Shown here: one piece after another, positions 47,177 to 57,900 of the stretch
Layout: every line of letters begins with the position of its first letter
Position numbering within the stretch: position 1 is the first letter of the stretch
DNA from: Austropuccinia psidii
Taxonomy: Eukaryota; Basidiomycota; Pucciniomycetes; Pucciniales; Sphaerophragmiaceae
Reading direction: 5' to 3'
DNA length: 64,000 bases
Assembly (NCBI GenBank): GCA_023105745.1
Contig: JALGQZ010000018.1
Coordinates: 16,811,773 to 16,875,772 of the forward strand
Made by a program: the position numbers and the translations under genes
The notes under the pieces: model-generated
What the model saw: the letters and a program-made list of their open reading frames with translations, nothing else
What the model was told of the DNA's origin: nothing
Databases searched by the model: none

Positions 47177-47668
47177 CTGAACGAGGCTGCCAAACAAAAG
47201 CTTGTATAAGAAGCTGGCTCTAGAAGAGTCGACGAGTGATAGAGTACGAATGTTTTAAGAGGTGAATTTGCAAAAGATGACAACGAGAAATTTCAGATAC
47301 AAGAAGTAATAGTAAAGTTTTATTTTAAGAAAAAGACTATCCCGTAGTCTCTGTGTGCCCCTCAGGCATCATCCTTGATGCCTTTTTATAGTGCTCCTAT
47401 TTCTTTTAACATGTAAGTATATTTGTGCCCAGGCATACTCGACGGGCTAGTAGCTTTCCTTACGTCGAGTTGTTTACGCTATGGGTACAAGATCAGAGTA
47501 AGTTTCTGATGCTATGTTACGCTGCCTGCGGCAGAAAACTCAGTAGTCTGGTGTTTTTAGGCTAGGATTGACTAACCTAAGCTCATTATGGCTTTGTTTT
47601 TCGACAACGAGCTCGGAATCAGGCGAGGATCAATTGGCACCAGGTGTCTGGGAGAGGTGAAGCTTCTA
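47177..47668 (-). repeat. Dispersed repeat, inverted relative to 22842-22957
   Basis: Two blocks (47177-47223 and 47609-47668) match the 22.8-kb repeat in reverse orientation, separated here by about 390 bp that the other copy lacks. No splice-site pair marks the extra segment clearly. Confidence 0.65.
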
Positions 47669-48212
47669 GGGCTAGGCTGAGTTGACGTGAAGAGGTTTGA
47701 TGATATGATGATTGATTGAAGAGTTTGAATGAGAAGGGATGAAAGAAGATTCAATGAATGAGTCAATTATGACTTGAATGAAACATGCCCAAAAAAACCT
47801 GCGCAGTCCATAACTGCTATCTGCTATACCGTGCAACGTAACTGATATGCCGCACGGGAAAGCAGTTAAAATTTGCAGTGGTTATGGCCAGTGGTAGTAT
47901 TCGGATGAGGCACCTCCAGGCCAGGCTTGTGCCTTAGTAATCAAGCCATCGATGTCCATCCCGACCCTGAGCATTTATTTACGGTCCAGCCTAAGAATGA
48001 GGCACTGTTTCGCCGAGTAATCAAACTTGTCCAAAAGTCCATCTCCGCTAGATAGTCGCTTGCCTCGGTCAAACTACAGAGTTGAGTACTGCTAATTACT
48101 GCACACTTCACCTGTGTCTGCCATAAATTGACACTGCGTGTAACGGCACGCCTGCTATGGTATGCCGCAATACTCGGAATGGCATGCCGAAGCCGTCCGG
48201 ATGAATTGAACC

Positions 48213-48220
48213 CATATATA
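48213..48220 (+). promoter_or_regulatory. TATA box of secreted-protein gene 2
   Basis: CATATATA, 223 bp before the ATG, in the block conserved with 19470. GGAATGGCATGCC is also kept upstream. Confidence 0.55.
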
Positions 48221-48435
48221 ACCAATGAAAACCCAAGGTGACCAGCCGTATTTCTCGCCCCTTATAAGCAATCGACACGACGAGTTGTATAATCAGCGAT
48301 ACCTCGATTTCATAATTTTTTTAACCTACTTCGTACTCTTCCCAGTGCTCGTTATAATTTTTAGAGCTCAAGTATTGTATTGGTGACTACTTTCACAGAT
48401 CCAATATTACCCATTTCTTGAATAATAGACCAGAT

Positions 48436-48633
48436 ATGAATTTAATCACAACCATGCAGACTCTCGTCATCAGTGTGTTGTTGATATACTGTGTGCCAAT
48501 AGCTGGTTTACCACAGGAAGGGCTAGGGGAGAAGCTAGAGGACGCACAGCGCCAAAGAAGTATTTTGTGTTTGGTGACGTGTGGGATCTCTGAATTGTTT
48601 TGCTGTTGTATCAATAAGTGCTGCTTCGACTAA
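48436..48633 (+). CDS. Small cysteine-rich secreted protein, paralog 2 (candidate effector)
   Basis: 65 residues, the same length as the paralog at 19699-19896. The first ~20 residues (MNLITTMQTLVISVLLIYCV) are almost identical and form a signal peptide. The mature region is largely different (LPQEGLGEKLEDAQRQRS) up to the cysteine-rich tail C-x3-C-G-I-S-E-x2-C-C-C-I-N-K-C-C. Both copies have a TATA box about 225 bp upstream, supporting expression from their own promoters. Function is not recognised; a host-interaction role is inference from size, secretion and cysteines. Confidence 0.6.
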   Translation: MNLITTMQTLVISVLLIYCVPIAGLPQEGLGEKLEDAQRQRSILCLVTCGISELFCCCINKCCFD

Positions 48634-49422
48634 AGGAGCCTACAGTCAGCAATGCTTGATTGTCAGCTGCACATCACCAAATCAGCATCGGCTACGAGAA
48701 ACCATCGAATCTTCAATCAATTCTCTGAATATTTTACTAAATTCCTCTTCTGTCGACTCTCTTTTATTTTTTTCGAATTTTACATCAAAAATAAACAGAT
48801 AATTAAATAATCAAATACTCTAGACTTTCTCTTTCTAACACTTACCGAAATTTCTTTCAACTCTGGCCTTCTAAAATTATAGTACAAATCGACCAAAAAA
48901 AATATAAAATATAAAACAATGTTAAAAAAAAATTGAAAAAATTGAAAAGATAGAAAAAAGTTGAAAAAATTAGACAAAAATTAGACAAAAATTAGAAAAA
49001 CTTAGAAAAAAATTAGAAAAAAAAACTGATAATAAGAGATAAAGAAAACAAATTCTTTGCATCCGTGATCAAATTACCGATCTTCTCCTTCTCTCTACAA
49101 AACTTAACTGCTTTCCCATACGGTATTGCAGCTAATAGTTGCGTTTTGAGCTTGCTTGAGGTTATCAACACTTTTTCCTGGAAGTGCTTAAACCTACACG
49201 GCGCATGAATTTAATTCCTTATAACGAAATTGGAGAAATCAAAATGAAAATTTAGATAATAATAACAATAATAGTAATACCTTTAATTGAACGCAATATC
49301 AACTGAAATTGATCTCAAAAAACGCTGATGCGCCCGCCGAGTCAACTGTCTACCGATCCAAAGATAAAAAGAATTTGGTAGTGATCAATCATTATTTATT
49401 TGATCTTGGTGCTGTCGTCAAC

Positions 49423-49707
49423 CTAGCTCATCATCCTCAAGTCGTCGTCTTCCTCTACCTCAACCTCCTCGAGACGCGCAGCAAGATTAGATCCTCCTCC
49501 TCTCATCAAGAGCACAAAGCCCTCCAGTCTTTCTAGTTCTTGCGATTATCCTTTAATAATTGATTCACAAAAGTGAAGGCGTTTTTGACAAGGCCAAAGA
49601 CAAAAAATAATCCCAAGAGACCTTCTATCTCTGATGACAAAACAATGTATATTTGTAAGACTCAAGGCTCTCAACGTGCTATCAAGGTCAGCCCTAAGCT
49701 GCTCTTT
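49423..49707 (-). pseudogene. Unidentified gene relic, copy 2
   Basis: Counterpart of 20644-20928. It has the same frame, the same in-frame TAA (49546-49548) and the same acidic C-terminal tail before TAG at 49423. Several amino-acid changes separate the copies. Coding status is doubtful. Confidence 0.3.
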
Positions 49708-49854
49708 TAGTGAAATGATTCATTCATAAACTTAATTCTTGACGTTTTACTTAAATTTTTACCTAGTTCATAGAATCTAAACTGGATTATGCGCTCAATT
49801 TTTTACTATCCTTTAATGAGTTTACAAACTCTGTTCTGACTGTCGACAGAAGTC

Positions 49855-50142
49855 ATGGTTCTCCAATCCAACCTGATAAAGCTAGCTCTCATTAATCAAA
49901 TCATCCTTCCCCAAGCAAGTCACAAAGGTTCAAGTACCAAGAAAGACAGAAGCAGGCTTAAAAATCTAAGAAAACTGATTCCCAAACAATTGAAGCTTAT
50001 CAAGCCTGCACAACCTGTCACACAAGAGCCTGCACATCTGCATGCGTATCCAAAAACCAACACTGCAATGGACTCGATTAAGCTAGATCCCACGAACCTT
50101 TTTGAAGCAATGCAATATTTGTGCAAATATGAAGAATTTTAA
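49855..50142 (+). CDS. Hypothetical 95-residue ORF, copy 2
   Basis: Counterpart of 21650-21937, with identical length and ends (MVLQSNL start, YLCKYEEF end). Lys-rich, with no recognisable domain. The pattern of changes between copies does not show protein conservation. Confidence 0.25.
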   Translation: MVLQSNLIKLALINQIILPQASHKGSSTKKDRSRLKNLRKLIPKQLKLIKPAQPVTQEPAHLHAYPKTNTAMDSIKLDPTNLFEAMQYLCKYEEF

Positions 50143-50533
50143 TTTACTGACGTTACCTGGGTTTCTCATTCGTAAGTCTTGATATTTTTCTCCTCTTTAA
50201 TCGCTATTGGCTGACTGACTAGATTAATTTTGCTCATTTTCCTTGTTGCCAAAACTCCTAAAAAAACGGTCACTTATCGATTCAAGATATCTCTCCAATG
50301 AAGGCGCTGCAGGTTCGGATAAGGTTTTTAATGGAGACCTGTTTTTCCATTTAGTTTAATTCCTGGTCACGATAACCAACTTAAAGAGGGTTATCTTTTG
50401 TCGGAAGTCGACAAACTTTCCAATCGCATATCAGAACAGGTTGAGTAGGTTTCAAAAAATAATTGTTTTTTGGTGTTGAAGGAACAATTAGAAAACTTAG
50501 TGTTGGGTTAGTTGATCTAGTTTCGGAAAATCC

Positions 50534-51157
50534 TGTAAAAATAGGAGAACTAAAGATTCCATATTAATAAACTACTAAATAACTTGTATAGTAAAGAAAT
50601 AACATCTACCTAAAGGTGAACAACGAATCGAGACAAAATTATAATATTCGGGCAGGGCTACGCGTAAGATAACAAGTCTGACAGAATAAGAATACAATTA
50701 GCAACAGAGCTCTTATTTTGGAGCATGTCTCAATACAACGCCTACCTGGCACTCTGGAAAGCTTAATATCTTATGAACAAATACTGATAATTAATCTAGA
50801 CGTAAGAGTAATCACCCTGCAATAGTAAATTAGTAAAGAGAAACAAATCAAAAACTTGATTTTGAATAACCAACCACTCATTTGCACACACCTCGTGTAC
50901 AAAAATTATTCAGTAATAACTGTCTGGAGGATTTGATGCAATGGAGGAAGTTTCTTAGAATTTTACGATTTCTACTCATCTCTTCCTACTGATGTGGGTG
51001 ATCTTATAACGGAGTGACCTCTTATTCCCGCGCATACATCAAGTATTTTAAGCTTAAATCCTAGGCAGCTCATTTTTCTTTGACTGACATATTGTCAGAG
51101 CTAGGCGTCTTTAGCTCACAGGCTTTCTCAAATTGGTGGACGCTTTCTTGTTTAACA
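50534..51157. mobile_element. 624-bp solo LTR (family E) in copy 2
   Basis: Absent from copy 1. Ends are TGTAAAAATAGG and GTTTAACA, flanked by a perfect 5-bp duplication AATCC (50529-50533 and 51158-51162). It carries ACCTAAAGGTGAACAAC 74 bp from its start, like the solo LTR at 20939. Confidence 0.82.
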
Positions 51158-51180
51158 AATCCTTCAAGAGGATAAAAAAT

Positions 51181-52187
51181 ATGTTGAAAATCGCGATCAA
51201 GACCAAGTTGATCAGCAAGACGCGACTTCTAGTCCAACTGACGCCACACCGCCACCATTAAAAAACTAACCGACCAAGATCAGCATGCGCAGATCACTGC
51301 GCATAATCGAACATTCCTCAACTTATAAACCACCGACTAGCAACCTGAATCAAACAGATCATTCCTTCTCGAACCTTACACTTACTCATTTCCTTCTCAA
51401 ACCTTACACTCACTCCTTTCCTTCCATCTCTCATTTCCTTTCTCTTTTCTTTGTCTCTCCTTTCCTAAACTATTTCCTTTTTCTATTCTCCACATCTCTC
51501 TTATACTCATTCACTCTCATTTAACTTATTGTAAAGTTTAACCTGCTTGATTCAGGTATTGTTGTTTCTCAAAGACTGATCGTCTAGGCTACCTCAAGAT
51601 TAACTAATCCATTGTTATTTAAGCAGATCATATTCAATTGTGCCTACCTTTGTTACTGCTCCTTTTCTCATAGCTATTTGTAGTCCACCGTTTAGGTACA
51701 ATCTTTTCATTTATACTTATTTACTGCCACCATCATTAATGTAAAAGTAATAATTAATTTGTAAATCACTACTGTTACTATACTTAATCGTAATCACACT
51801 TGGTGATCTCAATTAACATGATTGTCTTTAGTTTCGTGATCACCCGTGGAGTTAAGAGTATTCTTTGTTGTACTTACTGGCATGATAGGAAAATGTATAT
51901 AAGGATCACTTTGTGTTCATCCTGTTTACTCTCCTCATCTCCTATCGTGACAGTGTTTTCTGTATTGTTTTTACTCTTAACTTCACAGGTACATTAGTCT
52001 GCTCTACTACTGCAATGCTTATCTCCTATCGTGACAGTGTTTTCTGTATTGTTTTTACTCTTAACTTCACAGGTTATGGGCCCAGTAGTTGCTTAAAGAG
52101 GAAAAGAGAAGCTCTTTTGACTGCACGAACGAGATCGTATTATTTGTTTTATTATTTTCCAACATGGAATCCTCAAATCAGACTCAG
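51181..52187. other. Unassigned pyrimidine-rich region
   Basis: Contains a CT-rich stretch (about 51370-51520) and the direct repeat at 51936-52073. No gene is supported. The last five bases before element B are CTCAG; the partner site lies outside the window. Confidence 0.5.
51936..52073 (+). repeat. Perfect 54-bp direct repeat, 84-bp period
   Basis: 51936-51989 and 52020-52073 are identical, starting ATCTCCTATCGTGACAG and ending CTTCACAGGT, with a 30-bp spacer. Confidence 0.9.
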
Positions 52188-54212
52188 TGTGAGCCTTTGA
52201 GATATGACCACATACCCAATAAGGTCACAAAAAAGATTAAGAATAATTATACCTTTAATATAATTATATTAAAATTACTTAGAATAATTATACTATGAAA
52301 ATAATTACTTAAATATACAAAAAATACCATAAATTGGTACAAAAATTAGTTTAACTTAAAAACCAATGAATCAACATGTAAAATAAGTTATACCATTGGA
52401 TTCCCCATGGAAAAATACACATATACCATTTTTATGGCATATCTGTAAAGTCAATATTTAAGGAATTATAAGGTAAAATACCTTATAAAAACCATAAAAC
52501 CTTATTTATCTCAAGAACTAATGAAACAACATGTGAAATAAATTGTACCAGTGGATTCCCCATGAAAATCCACACATAAAACAATTAATAAGCCAATTCC
52601 CAAAGTTAATACTTAAAGAATTATCCTGAATATATGCACTTTTTTGGTCAACGCATATATTCAAGGATCATAGCTAATATCTCCTAAAATATACATGATA
52701 GAATGATGAACCAAAAATAAATTTACCACGTAATTACTGTAAGAACACAGATATGAACTTTATTTTACAAATTATAAACAAGGTTAAAACCTATGATGAA
52801 ATATTGATAAAAATCAACAGAGCTGTTGACCACTTTGTTGTGAAAGTGCTCCAAACTTAAAAAAAGTATACAGTTGGATTCTACTAGTTCATTTGTGAAG
52901 AATGATGTAATTTTTTGTTATTAAATTCAGGGTATAACCCCCTGAAATCAAGGTTTGAAGTTTAAAATGTTGAATTTCGACAAAAAAGATGAGTTACAAG
53001 AAAAATCATCAAAATTAGAGTTTTGATGATGTAATGAAAAGCTCTTGGCAGCATAATAAGGTTATGTCAGGCTATCAGAATTCACTCTCTGAATGGCTGT
53101 AGCGTGTAAATCTTAAAGGTTATTGAGGATCAAAGTTTGAGCTTAATTTGAGCAGTTATGATCACATACTGTAACCTTAATTTAAGTTTAACAGTCTTAA
53201 GAGTGATAAAATTGGTGAATACTATTAGTTTATGATTAAAACTAATAAAATCCACAAAATTTGGGGTTCTGCCAAGCCTCTGATGTCATCAAACTTAGAG
53301 TTATAGTGATAACTCTAAATAATGGTGTAATAATGATGTAATATGGTTTGATCATGATGTAATCACCCTCAAACCTTAAAATATTGATCAATTCCAGTGG
53401 ATATGATCAGTACACGTCTACTAGAAGCCTGTTGGACTCTAGGAGGGAGGTATTTACTATAAATAGAGCTCTTTTTACTCTATTTACCCCTCAGACACAT
53501 CAAAAACATTAAATCAATTAAATAAAAGGTAATTTCTTTATTCTTTATATATAAAACTCTTATATTATTAAAGACCAAAGACCATCTTAATATTAATCAC
53601 TATTTTTACGTGATTAAATCAATTCTTTAATTGTTTTTGTCATAAATCTCTCTATAAACTCATTTCCACGTAAAATCAAGAAATTTATTAATTTTCTTTA
53701 TTTTTTATTGTAAATACAATTTGAAAAAGTTTTATTATATTCTTTTAGCGTAAAATATCTCAAAATTATTATTTTAAGTGTTAAAAGTAGGTTATTTCAT
53801 CTTATTATAATAGTTTCTCTCTTATTATTACTCTTAATAATTCTTAATCAATATAAATAGTATTTATATTAATATATAACTTTAATATTAGTAATATTAT
53901 TGTTATTAATTGTTTTTTATTTATAAAAAACAATTTTTTACGCCTTTATTATTTGTTGGTAACAATAATAAAGAGCTTTATAATATATTAATTATTTTCT
54001 ATTAATATATTATCTATAATATTATAATTTTATATAATATTAATTATATTATTATATTCATTTAATAATATAATATTTTTACGCCATAATAATAATATTT
54101 CTTTATTATTATTATTATTTTAATCTTATTTATTTCAATCATAAGGACATTCAGAGTACAATAAGTAATAAATTAGTAATTTTTACTTATTGTTTCATAG
54201 TCAAACCTTACA
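52188..54212 (+). mobile_element. 5' LTR of element B (2025 bp)
   Basis: Starts TGTGAGCCTTTGAG and ends AACCTTACA. Its first ~480 bp match 60869-61349 closely. The R/U5 part is extremely AT-rich (53500-54150). Confidence 0.95.
53457..53466 (+). promoter_or_regulatory. TATA box in LTR of element B
   Basis: CTATAAATAG, about 1270 bp into the LTR; transcription would start near 53490. Confidence 0.6.
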
Positions 54213-54232
54213 TTTGGGGGCCTGGCCGTGAT
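54213..54232 (+). other. Primer binding site of element B
   Basis: TTTGGGGGCCTGGCCGTGAT directly after the LTR, with the core shared by A and C. Confidence 0.82.
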
Positions 54233-54726
54233 ATTTACTTAAAAGACCTTTAAAAAAGATTCTATTTTGGTTTATCCAATAATAAATTATATTTATAATC
54301 ATAAAATTATATTATAATTCTATATTTTATTGATTTTAAAAGCTATTGAGGCATTTGGAAAGCAATTGTACTGTCTTACACGTGGTTTTTCACATCCTTA
54401 GACTTGCAAAAACGTTCTTTGAGTGACTCTAGTGATTAAAAGAGATATTTTATAAATTAAAAATAATTTTTATTATAATTTAATTTTATAAGAATCATAT
54501 TCATTTTTTATTTTATTCTTTAAAAATAAAAATAAAAATATATATAAAAAAATATTAAAAAATATTAAAAACCAATAAAAAAAGTTATTTTTATTCATTT
54601 TTATTCATTTCTTTATTTATTTCACTTTTTCAAAGATATAAAAGCAATTTCTACGTGGAAAATTGCCATATCTTGCCAAAAATAACACTTCTTATAAAAA
54701 GACTTATATTTATTTGTCTTTTTTAG

Positions 54727-54876
54727 TGTTTGAAGATAACCCAACAGAAGACAACCAAGCTACTGTTGAGAGATTGGTGGAAGAAACTTGCCAAAGTTCT
54801 CCAACACCAGTTATCACCAAAAGAAAGAAAGCTAAGAAATTAGACTTTCCAGGGCCCACCATTCAGGACTCTGAAG
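54727..54876 (+). CDS. ORF b first visible exon, element B
   Basis: 150 nt, open, after an acceptor GTCTTTTTTAG. The encoded stretch is acidic and polar (PTEDNQATVERLVEE, then KRKKAKK). No ATG is present, so the start must lie in an earlier exon. It ends GACTCTGAAG before the donor GTGAGC. Confidence 0.55.
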
Positions 54877-54965
54877 GTGAGCACCTCTTTTTTTTAAATT
54901 GCCATAAAAGAATTTTATTCTAAAATACTTTTATTTTTTCTTATTCTTTAAATTATGACTACCAG
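54877..54965 (+). other. Predicted 89-nt ORF b intron, element B
   Basis: Donor GTGAGC at 54877 and acceptor ACTACCAG ending 54965; phase 1 as in A and C. The Gag-Pol ATG (54955-54957) is inside it, 11 nt before exon 2. Confidence 0.65.
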
Positions 54966-57900
54966 AAGAGGTTCCCAATACTCCATCCAATCAGATGGAG
55001 CTGGACTCAGAGGCAGAATTGATCCCTCAAAAGGGAAAAGGAAGGGCAATATCCCCAGTGGAACAGAATCCACACAAGGAAGTGCCTTATCCCAAAGGCA
55101 ACTCCCAGAATTGCCCATGATATCTGAGCCTGAATTAGAACTAAGTATGAGTAACTCAAACAGGTACAAATCACATTCAGAAGGCTCAAATAGACATCTA
55201 CATGAGCCAGTACAAGCAGTATTGCACAGTGTACAAGGACAAAGACTGGGAAATGCTGCCTCAAATACACCAAGGAGTGATGAACTCCTGGCACATCCTG
55301 AAAAAGTTCCTCAAAGAGGAGGAGATAGTGAAATACTCCAATGGATGGAATCCACTGTCATCCAAACCTCAAATTAAAAAAATCAAGGATTATCATACCA
55401 AAAAGAGGGAGGCAACCAAGGAAGAAGCCCCAGTAGCTTCTACCAGCAAGCCTCAAGCCAACCCACCTCCCCAAGAAGGGAAGAAGAACAAGAAAAAGCA
55501 TTGGAGGAAACCATATTCCCCAAGCTACAGGATCCCAAGAATCCAAAAGGATGCCATGGACAATGTTTTCAACATGGCCAGAACCTTGATGGAATTCAAG
55601 GACAAGGAAGAGCAAAGAATGAGACAACCTCATTTCCCAAAGAAATAACCTTGTCCAAAGATGTTGTAAATACTTTAACAGAAATTAAAAATAGTATATT
55701 ACCTCTAAAAGAAATTAAAGATAGTTTATTATCACTACAAGAAATAAATAACAATTTATCTTCTTTAACAAAAATTGTTGTGCAAAACAAGAAAGAAATT
55801 GACAACATTAAGTTTATTGTTGAAAATAATAAACCAAAGAATCTAATTGACAATACTCAAAAATTAATACAAGGACAACAAGAATTGTATAAATACATAA
55901 AAGATATCAAAGATAAAACTTTGACAATCAATTATGATGTGAGTATTGACAATCTTACAGAAAAATTAAATAAATTAAGTATTTCTGTAGAAAAATTTGA
56001 AGAAAAGACCTCATCACACCAAAAATTACTTTTGGACCATGTGGAAAAAAGTGATGAAGCAAGAATGCATCTAAAAGATGATATTCAAAGTGAAATAAGG
56101 CTTATCACTGAAAAAATGGATAAAATTAATGAGGCTAATTTAAATATGCCAAAGTTATCAACACCATTTTCTCATATAAAAAGCCCTGTTCAAACAAAAG
56201 AGGAATTGTGAAATCCTTTCATAACAGACTTGAGTCACCAAGATAATAACCAAGTCTTAATGAAAGAAGCACCTCAATTAAAAGAATGGCCAACATTCAC
56301 AGGAGAAGGTGAATATGACCACATGTCATTTATTAAAACAATTGACCTGTTACAAGAAGACTATGCCATACCAGATGAATTAATCACTGCAAGATTACAT
56401 TCATTGTTTGAGAAATATGCAAAAAGATGGTATTATGGCATAAGACAAACAATTGGTAAAAATACCTGGTCCTGGTGGAAACAAGAAATAATCACCAAGT
56501 GGGCAAATGATGCCTGGAGGTATAAGATAGAAAATGCATTTGAAAACTCTTTCTTTGACCCAGAGAAAGATAAACCTTTAACTTGGTTCCTAAAACAAGT
56601 TGAAAGGCTTAATGCACTGTACCCAGAAATGTCACAGAAGATGGTGCACATGAAAATACTTAAAAAATGTGGAGGGGAACTAGAACATGCCCTAAGAAGC
56701 AGGTGTATAGAACCATGCTCCACAGAAGAGTATATAAATGCACTAGAAGATATAGTGACAAGAACAAAAATTGGCAGGACTTGGAAAAGATTGGACATTA
56801 AAAGCCCAAACAAACCATTTATCAAAAAAGATAAATCAAAAGAATCCTTTAAGCCCAATACATCCAACAATAATGAGCAAAGAAAATGCCATAAATGTGG
56901 AGGTATTGGACACTTAGCCAATAATTGCCTTAAAAAAGCAAAGATTAATGAAATTGTGGAAACAGAAAACCACAATGACAAAGAAGAGGAATCTGACTCT
57001 GAAAAAGAGACAGAAGAGTCAGAAAGCTCTGAAAGTGATGAAATCAATATAATTAATGCACAAATTAATAATATTGATATAATTTATGAAGTACTGGATG
57101 TTAATTCAAACTTGCCACAAGTTGGAACATCTGACACAAACCTGACAAAAATACAAGATGCCAAAATGTATAGAACCAAACCTGAAAGAGGAATGGGATA
57201 TACAGCTGGAAAATCAAGTATAAGTATTGTTATGGTTGATAACCAAGAAGGAAAGGTTAATTTGGATACAGGAGCATATTGCACCTGTGTTGGCAAAAGT
57301 TACTTAAAAACCATTGTCCCAGACTGGCAAGAAAAACTATTGCCAATACAAGGTGTCAAATTTAGTAGTGCAAGTGAGAGCATGAAGCCCCTTGGAATAA
57401 TTGATTTAACACTAATTTTTCCTCATCCCTCACAATGTGTCAGAATCAAAGTAGAGTTTGTAGTAATGGACAACTGTACTAGTAATCATTTCATACTTGG
57501 GAATGACTACTTATCAATCTATGGTATAGATATCTCCAACCAAAAGGATAGATATTTTACCATAGGAGATAATAAAAGACAAAAGTTTGGATTCTTAAAT
57601 AACAAAAAACAAATCACAGTTATTAAGAATGAGGAAAAAATTCCAGAAAAGGAACTTTTTATATCTGAACAACTCAAAGAGGCAGAATTCAATCAAGAAT
57701 TAACAGAAAAAATGAAAGAAAAATTGATTGACCTCTTATTTAAGTATAAAAATGCCTTTGCAACTGACAAAGAGCCACTAGGTGCCATAATTGGACATGA
57801 AGTGGATATAATTCTTAATGTAGAAAAACCTTACCCACCTTTATTAAGAAGACCTGCTGATCCAGCCAGTCCAAGAGCTAGAGAAGCCCTAGAGGTCCAC

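Larger units (their letters stand above)
47920..51180. repeat. Segmental duplication, copy 2
   Basis: Direct-orientation partner of 19201-22366. It starts near CTTGTGCCTTAGTAATCAAGCC and ends near CTTCAAGAGGATAAAA. It carries its own secreted-protein gene and a solo LTR absent from copy 1. Confidence 0.9.

Noticed and set aside
56433..57047. 204-codon minus-strand ORF in element B
   Set aside because: Antisense of the intact Gag frame and not preserved at the same place in other copies.
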